Assembly (NCBI RefSeq): GCF_001514285.1
Contig: NZ_KQ949035.1
Location: 186,001 to 250,000, forward strand
DNA length: 64,000 nucleotides
Source: Streptomyces sp. DSM 15324
GTDB lineage: Bacteria > Actinomycetota > Actinomycetes > Streptomycetales > Streptomycetaceae
Direction of reading: 5' to 3'
This document shows positions 43,419-52,336 of the stretch, piece after piece. Position numbers and translations under genes: made by a program. The notes under the pieces were generated by a model. That model made no database searches. It was not told the origin of the DNA and worked only from the letters and a program-made list of their open reading frames with translations. Positions within the stretch are counted from its first letter, which is position 1. Every line of letters starts with the position of its first letter.

Positions 43419-44177
43419 TCATGCGGCCGCGGCGACCGCCCCGACGAACGCGTCCGCGGCGTCGAACATGACGTTGTGTCCGGCGCCCGGCACCGTCACG
43501 ACGCGCACGCCCGCCTCCTCCAGGGCGTCCGCCCCGTCGAGCACACCGCTGCGTTCGCCCTGGAGGTAGACGCGGTCGACAGTGTGGAGCCCGGCCAGGA
43601 TCTCGCGCATGACCGGCTGTGAACCGCGCCGCAGCGCGACGGCGCTGCGGTACAGGGCGCGCGGATCGGCGAGACGCATGGTCGCGGCCCACAGGGGACC
43701 CACCCGGTCGAGCACACGCGCGTACCCGTGGTCGAGGAACTCCTCCTCGGAGAAGGAGGCGATGTCGGCGCTGCCGGCGGTGAGCGGCGGGTACGCGTCC
43801 AGGTTCGCCTCCGTGAGGACGAGCCGGGCGACCAGGTCGGGCCGGCGGTACGCCAGGACGATGGCCACGGCGCCGCCCATGCTGTGGGCGACGAGTTCCG
43901 CCCCGCTCACCCGCGCCGAGTCGAGGGCGGCCGCCAGGGCGTCGGCGTGGTCCTCAAGGGTGTACCCGAACGCTTCGGGCCGGTCGCTGATGCCGTGCCC
44001 GGGAAGATCGACGAACAGGCTGCGCCGGCCGGCCAGTGCGGGCCTGGCCGCCACGTGCGCGTGGTAGACGGCGGAGACCGACCCCAGTCCGTGTACGTAC
44101 ACGCGCGCGGGTTCCTCCCCCGGCGTCTCCGTCCACCTGATGGCGCTCCCCCGGTCGTCGAACACGGCCTGCCGCAT
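43419..44177 (-). CDS. Alpha/beta-fold hydrolase
   Basis: A 252-residue alpha/beta hydrolase: oxyanion-hole region VYVHGLGSVSAVYHAH, LFVDLPGHGISDRPEAFGYT, nucleophile elbow AHSMGGAVAI with Ser near residue 100, and a catalytic His in VPGAGHNVMFD near the C-terminus. Cytoplasmic, substrate unknown. The start at 44177 is preceded by AGGGGA. ATGs at 44195 and 44231 are also in frame. It is divergent from a PadR regulator, with the regulator's repeat site in between, so it is a plausible target. Confidence 0.85.
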   Translation of the reverse strand: MRQAVFDDRGSAIRWTETPGEEPARVYVHGLGSVSAVYHAHVAARPALAGRRSLFVDLPGHGISDRPEAFGYTLEDHADALAAALDSARVSGAELVAHSMGGAVAIVLAYRRPDLVARLVLTEANLDAYPPLTAGSADIASFSEEEFLDHGYARVLDRVGPLWAATMRLADPRALYRSAVALRRGSQPVMREILAGLHTVDRVYLQGERSGVLDGADALEEAGVRVVTVPGAGHNVMFDAADAFVGAVAAAA

Positions 44178-44236
44178 CTCTTCCCCCTCGCGCATCCGGC
44201 TGTCACGTCCGAGGAGACGATACATCGGCACCGAGG

Positions 44237-44282
44237 TATTACGTCAACGAAATATTACGTCAATGAGCTATAAGATGCGGGC
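44237..44282. promoter_or_regulatory. Direct-repeat operator and probable leaderless promoter of the PadR gene
   Basis: TATTACGTCAA occurs exactly twice (44237-44247 and 44253-44263), 16 bases apart, in an island of AT-rich DNA. TATAAG at 44269-44274 is a good -10 element and places transcription start within a few bases of the ATG at 44283. No ribosome-binding site is present, so the mRNA is probably leaderless. Confidence 0.55.
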
Positions 44283-44807
44283 ATGCTGGAGCTCGCCATC
44301 CTCGGCTTCCTGTACGACACCCCGCTGCACGGCTACGAGCTGCGCAAACGCCTCACTGCGCTGACGGGACATGTGCGCCCGGTGGCGGAGAGCACCCTCT
44401 ATCCGGCGATCAAGCGCCTGGAAAGGCCGGGATTCCTGGCCCGCGCCACCGAACCGGGCGCCGTGGCCGCCCCGCGCCACGTCCTGAGCCTCACCGACGA
44501 GGGCCGGAGCGAACTGCGCCGGAGACTGGCCGAGCCGGGCGAGCGCGACATCACCGACGAGAACCGCTGGTTCACGGTCCTCACGTTCCTGCGGCACCTG
44601 GAGGATCCCGGCGCGCAGGCCGCCGTGCTCCGTCGCCGCCTGGACTTCCTCCAAGAGCCGACGAGCTTCTTCTACGACGGTGAGCGGCCCCTGCGCGCCG
44701 AAGAGCTCGACGACCCGTTCCGGCGTGGTGTGCTGACCGTCGCACGGGCCACGTCCCGGGCCGAGATCAGCTGGCTGCGCGAAACCCTGGACTCACTGGG
44801 CGGCTGA
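44283..44807 (+). CDS. PadR-family transcriptional regulator
   Basis: A 174-residue regulator with the PadR winged helix at the N-terminus: LAILGFLYDTPLHGYELRKR, then ESTLYPAIKRLERPGFLARA and HVLSLTDEGRSELRRRL. A C-terminal helical domain (about 85-174, Vir-like) mediates dimerisation. It is divergent from the alpha/beta hydrolase and overlaps the converging MpaB gene by 15 bases at the 3' end. It probably represses itself and the hydrolase through the repeated TATTACGTCAA site. Confidence 0.88.
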   Translation: MLELAILGFLYDTPLHGYELRKRLTALTGHVRPVAESTLYPAIKRLERPGFLARATEPGAVAAPRHVLSLTDEGRSELRRRLAEPGERDITDENRWFTVLTFLRHLEDPGAQAAVLRRRLDFLQEPTSFFYDGERPLRAEELDDPFRRGVLTVARATSRAEISWLRETLDSLGG

Positions 44808-45692
44808 CTCGCCCCCGGCATGCCGTACCGGGCAGCCGCGCAGACCGGGCACCGGGCGGGTGCCGAGGTCCTCCAGGCGGTAGCCGTCCGGATAGCTCTT
44901 GATCTCCCGGTTCTGCCGGGCGTAGTGGGGCTCGCGGCGGGGCGGGAGCAGCCGCACCACGCGTCCACGCGCGCGTACGGCCCTGCGCACCAGCGTGCGG
45001 ACCGCAGGGCTCGGCGGGCGGTAGCGGAAGGCCGTCAGGAGCGGCTCGTCGAGCAGGGCGAGGGTGGCGGTGCGCAGGGCGGGGGCGAGCGGCCGCGGGT
45101 ACCAGGAGGCCATCAGGTCGAGCGTGGCGTCCGAGACGCGGCGCGCCTGCTCGTCCCAGGCGAAGTGGGCCAGTTCGTAGGCGTCGAGGCAGTCCTCGAA
45201 CTCCTCGTACGTCTCGGGGATGCGCCGGATCCCCATGAGGCGGCCGAGCGTGCGGTAGTGGACGGTGGAGGCCACGGTCTCGTGGCGGGACATCCGCCGC
45301 CATCCGTAGGCGTCGGTCCACCGTTTCGGCATGACGACGAACGTGCAGAGCACATATCGCAGGTCGTCGTTTCCGATGTCGTAGCCGCGGTGCATCTGGT
45401 TGATGCGGCGCACCGCCGTGCGGCCCCGCGCGCTGTCGAAGCCGTGCTCGACGACCGCGTCGAGGAGCAGGGAGGTGTCGTCGTAGCGCTTCTGGGAGCG
45501 GTCGGTGAGCTCCGCCGTCTCGGCCAGCAGCCGGCCGATGCTCGGCACCGCGTAGGTGCGGTAGAGGGCGAGTTCGAGTGCGCGGGTGAAGTCCCAGGGG
45601 AACTCGTACGCCGCGGTGAGTCGGTAGATCTCGTGGGCGTCCCGGTAGGGGTCCATGCGCCGGATCTGTTCGAGCCGCTCGAATCGCTTCAC
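44793..45692 (-). CDS. Oxygenase MpaB-family protein (DUF2236)
   Basis: A 299-residue, mainly alpha-helical protein of the MpaB/latex-clearing-protein-like DUF2236 family: YEFPWDFTRALELALYRTYA near residues 27-46, MHRGYDIGNDDLRYVLCTFV near 95-115 and MSRHETVASTVHYRTLGRLM near 130-150. Relatives bind heme b through a conserved His and oxidise hydrophobic compounds. Activity here is unknown. GTG start at 45692 with GAGGGA upstream. The 3' end overlaps the PadR gene. Confidence 0.82.
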   Translation of the reverse strand: MKRFERLEQIRRMDPYRDAHEIYRLTAAYEFPWDFTRALELALYRTYAVPSIGRLLAETAELTDRSQKRYDDTSLLLDAVVEHGFDSARGRTAVRRINQMHRGYDIGNDDLRYVLCTFVVMPKRWTDAYGWRRMSRHETVASTVHYRTLGRLMGIRRIPETYEEFEDCLDAYELAHFAWDEQARRVSDATLDLMASWYPRPLAPALRTATLALLDEPLLTAFRYRPPSPAVRTLVRRAVRARGRVVRLLPPRREPHYARQNREIKSYPDGYRLEDLGTRPVPGLRGCPVRHAGGESAAQ

Positions 45693-45797
45693 CGTAGGGT
45701 TCCCTCTCTGTCGCCGTGACTCTAACTCCAGCTTGGGTAAAGGGAGATGAAAAGCACCCTGGCAAGGTGTACCACCGTATCGGGGAAGGGCTTCACC

Positions 45798-46133
45798 ATG
45801 TTCGACACGATCCGCAAGGCCGGTGCGAGGCTCTTCGGCGCGCGGAGCACACCGTCGCCCGACGGCCCGGGCGGGTCTCGGCCCGCCGCCGGGAAGGGCT
45901 CCGCCGCCGCGAAGCGCCCGCACAATCTGTTCGAGGCGGCCGCCGTGTACGTCTCCGCCCGCGCGGAGGACGATCAGGACAGGATCGAGGAGGCGGCGGG
46001 CTGGGTGTCGCCGGAGGCGCTGTCCTTCGGGGTCAACGAACTCGCCTGCCGCGCCGTCGTCGCCCTCGCGCGGGAGCGCGACGAGTCGCCGGGGACCGTG
46101 GCACGGGCGCTGCTGGGGCTGCCGGCCGCGTGA
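45798..46133 (+). CDS. Hypothetical protein
   Basis: A 111-residue soluble protein. The first 45 residues are basic and Pro/Gly-rich. The rest is helical: HNLFEAAAVYVSARAEDDQD, then AAGWVSPEALSFGVNELACR and AVVALARERDESPGTVARAL. GGAAGGG precedes the ATG. I do not recognise a family. Confidence 0.7.
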   Translation: MFDTIRKAGARLFGARSTPSPDGPGGSRPAAGKGSAAAKRPHNLFEAAAVYVSARAEDDQDRIEEAAGWVSPEALSFGVNELACRAVVALARERDESPGTVARALLGLPAA

Positions 46134-46267
46134 CCGACCGAGAAGGGTGGCCGTTTCGCCCCGTCACGTCGGAAAACGGCAGCTCCGGGTGTGCCGGGCA
46201 GTCGTGACAAGCGCCTTCCCGCCGCATTAGGGTGCGCGCCGTTGGACCAATGGATGGGGAGGCTGGG

Positions 46268-47140
46268 ATGGCCGGGACGGACGAGGACACCGTCGCCGCC
46301 GCGGACGACGCGCTCTATGTGCTCACGGCGGCGCTGCTGACGCCCGCGAAGTTCCCGGCGGTGCTCGGGGACGACTACCCGGAGGCCTGTGCGGCGCTCG
46401 GTCTCGCGCCGCTGGCAGACGGGTACGGCCTGGTGCTGGGCCAGGACGGCGAGGGTGCGCGGTGGACAGTCGTCATCGACGACGTGTCGCTCGTGGCGGT
46501 CGCCATCGCGTCGTGGGACTGCGGCATGGAGCACGAGCTGTCGCCCGACGAGCGGACGGTGGTCGCGGCGCTGCCGGGCTGGCCCCTGGACGTCGCCGTC
46601 GCGGCGCCCGGGGTGCCCGCACCGCACGATCCCGCCCCGGAGATCACCGACGCCCCCACGCTGACCCCGCCGGACACGTCCGTGTGGGGGCCGGCCCGGC
46701 GGCGGCTGGGGGCCGATGAGATCGGGGTCCAGTGGACCCTGTGGCGGGATCAGCTGGACGACGCGGACTTCACCACGGAGACCGGGGTGGACGGCGTGGA
46801 CGACGTCGAGACGGGCGGCGGCACCGACGGGGACGCGGACGGGACCGAGGCCGGACAGACACCGCCGACGGGACACAGCGACATCCGGCGGGTGCTGGCC
46901 GAGGCTCGCGCCTATGTGGAGAATCCGCCGCCGCCGGGGCGGGTACGGTCGTCGTTCGCGCCCGGCGAGGCGCGCACGCTGCGCGCCGACGGTCCGGGCT
47001 GGTCGCTCGTGGCCAGGACCGACGACATCGCGTTCCTCCTGCTGGACGCGCGGCCCGGCGAGGTCCTTCCGGTCGGCCGGGGACCAGAACTGCCGGGGCT
47101 CCTGGAGGCGCTGGACAAGATGGCCGTACGCCCTTACTGA
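46268..47140 (+). CDS. Hypothetical acidic protein, two-part
   Basis: A 290-residue acidic protein, cytoplasmic by sequence. Residues 1-160 form a probable folded domain (TAALLTPAKFPAVLGDDYPE, TVVIDDVSLVAVAIASWDCG). A disordered Asp/Gly-rich linker covers about 165-205, and a second small domain follows (VRSSFAPGEARTLRADGPGW, DDIAFLLLDARPGEVLPV). GGGGAGG lies five bases before the ATG. It is not a family I can name. It follows the preceding hypothetical on the same strand after 134 bases. Confidence 0.75.
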   Translation: MAGTDEDTVAAADDALYVLTAALLTPAKFPAVLGDDYPEACAALGLAPLADGYGLVLGQDGEGARWTVVIDDVSLVAVAIASWDCGMEHELSPDERTVVAALPGWPLDVAVAAPGVPAPHDPAPEITDAPTLTPPDTSVWGPARRRLGADEIGVQWTLWRDQLDDADFTTETGVDGVDDVETGGGTDGDADGTEAGQTPPTGHSDIRRVLAEARAYVENPPPPGRVRSSFAPGEARTLRADGPGWSLVARTDDIAFLLLDARPGEVLPVGRGPELPGLLEALDKMAVRPY

Positions 47141-47223
47141 GTCGGTACGAGGGCCGCGGTGAGGCGCTGTGCGGGGTATCACCCCCGCCCGTCCCTCCGG
47201 GACGCGCGCCCACCGCGGCTTGC

Positions 47224-47406
47224 TCAGCGGCCGAGTTCCTTGCGGGTGACGCGGCGCAGCCTGCGCCGCTGTGCGGGATCCAGGGTGAGGTAGGCCGCCG
47301 CCGGAACTCCCAGCACGATCAGCACAGCTGCCCACCAGGGCAGCCAGATCAACAGCAGAATCCCGACCGCCACACCTCCTGCGGCGATTTTCGCGTTCCT
47401 CGACAT
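47224..47406 (-). CDS. Small membrane protein, hypothetical
   Basis: 60 residues with two adjacent hydrophobic helices (about 7-24 and 26-42) and a basic cytoplasmic C-terminus (QRRRLRRVTRKELGR). GAGGCGAC precedes the ATG. It has the form of a conserved small actinobacterial membrane protein. Function unknown. Confidence 0.65.
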   Translation of the reverse strand: MSRNAKIAAGGVAVGILLLIWLPWWAAVLIVLGVPAAAYLTLDPAQRRRLRRVTRKELGR

Positions 47407-47557
47407 GTGCGTCGCCTCCTTCGCGGCCCCTGCCGCTCTCTGTCATGAAAACGGCTCCGCGCCACGCGCGGTTCCGGAAGCGACCCTGAAACGTCCCTGA
47501 GCTCCACCCCGAGGCAGCCCTGAGAACCACGCGTGCGGGCCAGGGCCGAGACGGCGC

Positions 47558-47953
47558 TCAGGGCAGCAGCGCCGTCAGGGACGGCAGCAGTGAGTCCAGG
47601 TCGCTCGGCAGCTCCGTCGGAAGGGTGCTCGGGAGCCGGGACGGCAGTCCGCTCGGCAGCGTGCTGGGCAGTCCCGTGGGAAGGGTGATCGAGGGAGCGG
47701 GCGCGGTGGCGGTCCCGCCGGTCGGCTTGTCGTCCCGATCGTCGTCCCCGGACGAGGCCATCAGGACGACGACGAACACGGCGACGGCGGCGACGAGCAG
47801 GACGAGGAGCGCGATGAGCGGGTTGCGGCGCCGCCTCGGGCCGCCGGGACCGTAGCCGGGGGCGGGCGGTCCGAAGCCGCCGTGCGGCGGCGTGTCGTCG
47901 CCCGGCGGACCGGGCGGATGGGGCGGATGGGGCGGTACGGGTGGCGTGGCCAT
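47558..47953 (-). CDS. Proline-rich single-pass membrane protein with LPxxLPS repeats
   Basis: 131 residues. A cytoplasmic Pro/Gly-rich N-terminus (about 1-40) is followed by a basic stop RRRR, one transmembrane helix (about 45-66), an acidic stretch, and an outside tail made of the repeat LPS-x-LP (GLPSTLPSGLPSRLPSTLP) up to the C-terminus. There is no second membrane segment, so the tail is not a sortase substrate. Function unknown. Confidence 0.7.
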   Translation of the reverse strand: MATPPVPPHPPHPPGPPGDDTPPHGGFGPPAPGYGPGGPRRRRNPLIALLVLLVAAVAVFVVVLMASSGDDDRDDKPTGGTATAPAPSITLPTGLPSTLPSGLPSRLPSTLPTELPSDLDSLLPSLTALLP

Positions 47954-48071
47954 ACGACCAGCGTCCCCGCGAACGGGACCGGGAACGACCTCCGCGCGGA
48001 AGTTGATACCGGGTCATGCCGTGGAGCGCATGATTCCGGCGTATTCCGTGCGGAGGTCGGGCCGGGGCGGG

Positions 48072-49238
48072 TCAGCCGCGGGCGCCCAGCAGGTGGTCCA
48101 TCGCGAGCTGGTCGAGGCGCTCGAAGGCCATGCCGCGGGCGGCGGCCGCGTCGGCGTCGAAGTCCTCGAACGCGGTGCGGTCGGCGAGCAGGCCCTGCAG
48201 GCCGTCGGCGGCGGTCGCCTGAGCCAGCTCGTCGAGGCGGGAGGCGCGCAGGGCCTCCTGGACCTCCGGGTCGGCGCGGAACGCGGCCGCGCGCTCCTTG
48301 AGGATCAGGTAGTTGCGCATGCAGCCCGCGGCCGAGGCCCACACGCCGTCGAGGTCCTCGGTGCGCGGCGGCTTGAAGTCGAAGTGCTTCGGGCCCGCGT
48401 AGCCGGCGCTCTCCAGCAGGTCGACCAGCCAGAACGCGGAACGCAGGTCGCCGGCGCCGAAGCGCAGGTCCTGGTCGTACTTGATGCCGGACTGGCCGTT
48501 GAGGTCGATGTGGAAGAGCTTGCCCGCCCACAGCGCCTGCGCGATGCCGTGCGGGAAGTTCAGGCCTGCCATCTGCTCGTGGCCGACCTCCGGGTTGACG
48601 CCGTACAGCTCCGGGCGCTCCAGGCGGTCGATGAACGCGAGCGCGTGTCCGACGGTGGGCAGGAGGATGTCGCCGCGCGGCTCGTTCGGCTTGGGCTCGA
48701 GGGCGAAGCGCAGGTCGTAGCCCTGGGAGGTGACGTACTCGCCGAGGAGGTCGAACGCCTCCTTCATGCGGTCGAGGGCGACGCGCACGTCCTTGGCGGC
48801 ACCGGACTCGGCGCCCTCGCGGCCGCCCCAGGCGACGTAGATCTTCGCGCCGAGCTCGGCGGCCAGATCGATGTTGCGGATCGTCTTGCGCAGGGCGTAC
48901 CGGCGCACGTCTCGGTCGTTCGCGGTGAACGCGCCGTCCTTGAAGACGGGGTGGGTGAAGAGGTTGGTGGTGGCCATCGGCACGGTCATGCCGGTGGTGT
49001 CCAGCGCCTGGCGGAAGCGCTTGATGTGCTCCTCGCGCTCGCTGTCGGACGAGCCGAACGGGATCAGGTCGTCGTCGTGGAAGGTCACGCCGTAGGCGCC
49101 CAGCTCGGCCAGGCGGGTCACCGTCTCGACCGGGTCGAGGGCACGCCGCGTGGCGTCGCCGAACGGGTCCCTTCCCTGCCAGCCGACGGTCCACAGGCCG
49201 AAGGTGAACCTGTCGTCAGGGGTGGGCTGGTAGCTCAT
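48072..49238 (-). CDS. xylA: Xylose isomerase
   Basis: A 388-residue TIM-barrel isomerase, the usual length for Streptomyces. Seen are FTFGLWTVGWQGRDPFGDAT at the start, VTFHDDDLIPFGSS with the active-site His-Asp pair near residues 54-58, VAWGGREGAESGAAKDV near 136-152, FALEPKPNEPRGDI with the metal-binding Glu near 181, and FHIDLNGQSGIKYDQDLRFG with metal-binding Asp residues near 245-257. It converts D-xylose to D-xylulose. It is divergent from xylB with the ROK repressor gene beyond, so it is expected to be xylose-induced. Confidence 0.97.
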   Translation of the reverse strand: MSYQPTPDDRFTFGLWTVGWQGRDPFGDATRRALDPVETVTRLAELGAYGVTFHDDDLIPFGSSDSEREEHIKRFRQALDTTGMTVPMATTNLFTHPVFKDGAFTANDRDVRRYALRKTIRNIDLAAELGAKIYVAWGGREGAESGAAKDVRVALDRMKEAFDLLGEYVTSQGYDLRFALEPKPNEPRGDILLPTVGHALAFIDRLERPELYGVNPEVGHEQMAGLNFPHGIAQALWAGKLFHIDLNGQSGIKYDQDLRFGAGDLRSAFWLVDLLESAGYAGPKHFDFKPPRTEDLDGVWASAAGCMRNYLILKERAAAFRADPEVQEALRASRLDELAQATAADGLQGLLADRTAFEDFDADAAAARGMAFERLDQLAMDHLLGARG

Positions 49239-49314
49239 TGCCGCTGCTCCTTGGTGTGCAGATGGTCGTGCGGGTCTGTGGCGGTCGGTGGCGAACTATT
49301 TCGTCATGGCCGTT

Positions 49315-49326
49315 TACAAATTAGTA
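49315..49326. promoter_or_regulatory. Candidate xylose-repressor operator between xylA and xylB
   Basis: TACAAATTAGTA is a palindrome with one mismatched pair, in the only AT-rich stretch of the 151-base divergent region. It sits about 65 bases before xylB and 75 before xylA, a suitable place for a ROK repressor to control both. Confidence 0.45.
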
Positions 49327-49389
49327 TGCCAACGCATCTCTGGGAAGACAGATCCCACGGAGCCGCGGAAAAACTTGAGGGAGAACCCG

Positions 49390-50835
49390 ATGTCAGCAGC
49401 CGAGGGTCCGCTCGTCGTCGGGGTGGACTCGTCCACCCAGTCCACGAAGGTGCTGGTCGTCGACGCGGGCACCGGCGAGATCGTCGCCGGCGGCCAGGCG
49501 CCGCACACGGTCTCCGCCGGGGCCGGCCGGGAGAGCGACCCGCGTCAGTGGTGGGACGCGCTGCACGAGGCGCTGCGCCAGTGCGGTGAGCCGGCACGTG
49601 AGGCCGCCGCGGTGTCGATCGGCGGGCAGCAGCACGGCCTGGTGACGCTGGACGCGAACGGCGAGCCGGTGCGGCCCGCACTGCTGTGGAACGACGTGCG
49701 GTCGGCCCCCCAGGCCCGACGGCTGACCGAGGAACTGGGCGGGGCGAAGTTCTGGGCGGAGCGCACCGGATCCGTCCCGGCCGCGTCCTTCACGGTCACG
49801 AAGTGGGCGTGGCTCGCCGAGAACGAGCCGGAGGCGCTGCGCGCCACGAAGGCGGTACGGCTCCCGCACGACTACCTGACCGGACGTCTCACCGGCGAGG
49901 GCACGACCGACCGCGGCGACGCCTCCGGCACCGGCTGGTGGGCGTCGGCGACGGAAGGGTACGACGAGGAGATCCTCGCGCGCGTGGGGCTCGATCCCGC
50001 GCTGCTGCCCCGCGTGGTGCGGCCCGGTGAGATCGCGGGCACCGTGCGCGACACTCACGACCTGCCGTTCGCCAAGGGCACCCTCGTCGCCGCGGGCACC
50101 GGCGACAACGCGGCGGCCGCTCTGGGCCTCGGGCTGCGTCCGGGCACGCCGGTGCTGAGCCTCGGCACGTCCGGCACGGTGTACGCGGTGTCGAAGCGGC
50201 GGCCGGCCGACCCGACCGGCACGGTGGCGGGCTTCGCGGACGCGCACGGCGACTGGCTGCCGCTGGCCTGCACCCTGAACTGCACCCTCGCCGTGGACCG
50301 GCTCGCGGCCCTGCTGGGCCTGGACCGGGAGGCCGTGGAGCCCGCCGTCGGCCTCACGCTGCTGCCCTATCTGGACGGCGAGCGCACCCCGAACCTGCCG
50401 AACGCCTCGGGTCTGCTGCACGGCCTGCGCCACGACACGACGGCCGGGCAGCTGCTGCAGGCCGCCTACGACGGGGCCGTGCACTCGCTGCTGGGCGCGC
50501 TGGACCTGGTCCTCGACGAGGACGCGGACCCGTCGGCTCCGCTGCTGCTGATCGGCGGCGGCGCGCGGGGCGCGGCCTGGCAGCAGACCGTACGGCGGCT
50601 GTCGGGGCGGCCGGTGCAGATCCCGGAGGCCAAGGAACTGGTCGCGCTGGGCGCGGCGGCGCAGGCGGCCGGGCTGCTGACCGGGGAGGACCCGGCCGCC
50701 GTCGCCCGCCGCTGGAACACCGCGCGCGGGCCGGTCCTCGACGCCGTGGAGCGGGACGACGCGACGCTGACCAGGATCGCCGGGGTACTCTCCGACGCGG
50801 CTCCGCTGCTGGAGCGGGGCACGCCCGCCGGCTGA
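49390..50835 (+). CDS. xylB: Xylulokinase
   Basis: A 481-residue FGGY-family sugar kinase. VVGVDSSTQSTKVLVVDAGT near residues 10-29 is the first phosphate-binding loop, GGQQHGLVTL and LWNDVRSAPQA are xylulokinase-specific, RLPHDYLTGRLTGEGTTDRG follows, and LSLGTSGTVYAVSKRR together with LIGGGARGAAWQQTV forms the second nucleotide site. It phosphorylates D-xylulose to xylulose 5-phosphate for the pentose phosphate pathway. The ATG at 49390 is preceded by GAGGGAGA. The frame upstream is promoter DNA. Confidence 0.96.
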   Translation: MSAAEGPLVVGVDSSTQSTKVLVVDAGTGEIVAGGQAPHTVSAGAGRESDPRQWWDALHEALRQCGEPAREAAAVSIGGQQHGLVTLDANGEPVRPALLWNDVRSAPQARRLTEELGGAKFWAERTGSVPAASFTVTKWAWLAENEPEALRATKAVRLPHDYLTGRLTGEGTTDRGDASGTGWWASATEGYDEEILARVGLDPALLPRVVRPGEIAGTVRDTHDLPFAKGTLVAAGTGDNAAAALGLGLRPGTPVLSLGTSGTVYAVSKRRPADPTGTVAGFADAHGDWLPLACTLNCTLAVDRLAALLGLDREAVEPAVGLTLLPYLDGERTPNLPNASGLLHGLRHDTTAGQLLQAAYDGAVHSLLGALDLVLDEDADPSAPLLLIGGGARGAAWQQTVRRLSGRPVQIPEAKELVALGAAAQAAGLLTGEDPAAVARRWNTARGPVLDAVERDDATLTRIAGVLSDAAPLLERGTPAG

Positions 50836-50900
50836 GCGTCGGCGCGCCCACGCGCCGACGACGGACCGAGGAGATCCGGCAAGCCACGAACCGGCAGTGT

Positions 50901-50926
50901 CAACGGATCAACGGATCAACCCGGAT
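50901..50926. promoter_or_regulatory. CAACGGAT direct repeats upstream of the ROK repressor
   Basis: CAACGGAT occurs twice head to tail (50901-50908, 50909-50916), followed by CAACCCGGAT (50917-50926), in the 127 bases between xylB and the ROK gene. It may be an operator or promoter spacer. Confidence 0.35.
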
Positions 50927-50962
50927 CTAAGAAAAGCTACGAGTCAACGAATCGATGGAGGC

Positions 50963-52174
50963 ATGACCGCACCGCTGCACGAGGCCCGCGGCACCGGCCC
51001 GGGGCGCGCGCTGCCCGACACCCAGCAGGGCATGCGCCGCCGCAACCTGGCGCGGGTGATGCACACCGTGAGCGCGGACGGGCCGCTGTCCCGGGCGGCG
51101 GTCGCCTCCCGCATCGGACTGACCCGTGCGGCGGTGTCGACCCTCGTCGACGAGCTGATACGCACCGGCCTGCTGGAGGAACTCGGCCCGGAGCGGCCCG
51201 GCCGGGTGGGCCGGCCCGGGTCGGCGCTGGCGGTCAGCGGGCGCGGCCCGGCCGGGCTGGGCGCCGAGGTGGGCGTCGATCATCTCGCGGTGTGCGTCGT
51301 CGATCTGCGGGGCGAGGTACGCGCGCGTGCCGTGCGGCACGGGACGAACCGGGGCCGTTCCCCCGAGCCGGTGATCGGCGAACTCGCCGATCTGCTGCGC
51401 GAGGCCGTCGCGCAGGCGGAGGGCGCGGGGCTGTGGCCGGCCGGGCTCGCGGTGGCCGTCCCGGGCCTGATCGCCCGCGATGCCCGGACGGTCGTCCGCG
51501 CCCCGAACCTCGGCTGGCACGACACCGACCTCGGTGCCCTGCTGCCCGCCGACTGGCCGCTGACGGTGGACAACGAGGCCAACTTCGGCGGACTTGCCGA
51601 ACTCTGGCTCGGCGAGCAGACCCCGCAGAACTTCCTGCACGTGTCGGCGGAGATCGGCATCGGCGCCGCGGTCGTCGTGGACGGCCGCCTGTTGCGCGGC
51701 ACCCGCGGCTTCGCGGGCGAGCTGGGGCATGTGCCGGTCCACCCCGACGGGCCGCGGTGCGGCTGCGGCGGCCGCGGGTGTCTGGAGCAGTACGCCGGCG
51801 AGGAGGCGGTACTGCGCGCGGCCGGGCTGGAGCCGGGGGGCGACCGGGTCGGCCTCCTCGCGGGCCGGGCGGCGGACGGCGATGCCGAAGTGCGGCGCGC
51901 CCTGCACGAGGCGGGCACGGCCCTCGGTATCGCCTTGACCGGTGCGCTGAATCTGCTGGACCCCGAGAGCGTCGTGCTCGGCGGCGCGCTCGCCGGGCTC
52001 GCGCCGTGGCTGCTGCCGTCGCTGGAGTCCGAACTCGCCCGGCGGACGGCAGGCCCCGCCCGCCCGGTGTCCGTCTCCCGGCTGGGCCCCGAAGGGCCGT
52101 TGCTGGGGGCGGCGCACTCCGTGGTCCGGGCCGTGCTCGACGACCCGGCGGCGGTGGCGAAGGACGGCTCCTGA
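50963..52174 (+). CDS. ROK-family transcriptional repressor (XylR-like)
   Basis: A 403-residue ROK protein. An N-terminal winged helix covers about residues 25-80 (GPLSRAAVASRIGLTRAAVS, then TLVDELIRTGLLEEL). A sugar-kinase-like domain follows, with DNEANFGGLAELWLGE near 195, the zinc-binding region GHVPVHPDGPRCGCGGRGCL near 260-280 and LLDPESVVLGGALAG near 330. It lies directly after xylB, so it is most likely the xylose-responsive repressor of xylA and xylB. GGAGG sits only one base before this ATG. A GTG at 50897 is an alternative, so the true start is uncertain. Confidence 0.88.
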   Translation: MTAPLHEARGTGPGRALPDTQQGMRRRNLARVMHTVSADGPLSRAAVASRIGLTRAAVSTLVDELIRTGLLEELGPERPGRVGRPGSALAVSGRGPAGLGAEVGVDHLAVCVVDLRGEVRARAVRHGTNRGRSPEPVIGELADLLREAVAQAEGAGLWPAGLAVAVPGLIARDARTVVRAPNLGWHDTDLGALLPADWPLTVDNEANFGGLAELWLGEQTPQNFLHVSAEIGIGAAVVVDGRLLRGTRGFAGELGHVPVHPDGPRCGCGGRGCLEQYAGEEAVLRAAGLEPGGDRVGLLAGRAADGDAEVRRALHEAGTALGIALTGALNLLDPESVVLGGALAGLAPWLLPSLESELARRTAGPARPVSVSRLGPEGPLLGAAHSVVRAVLDDPAAVAKDGS

Positions 52175-52336
52175 CCTCGACGCGCGACCGGAATTCCCTG
52201 TTCGGGTGAGCGAGTTGTCCCCATGTGGCCGGCTGTCCACCGAACCGCCCGACGTCCCACGGCCCGGCCGGTGGTCGCCGTAGTGTGAGCGACGCGGGGC
52301 ACAGCCGTCGGCCTCCGCGGAACGGAGAGCCCAGCC

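Noticed and set aside
47558..47700. LPxTG-like sortase signal in the LP-repeat protein
   Set aside because: The repeats are LPS/LPT units without a following membrane helix and basic tail, so it is not a sortase substrate.
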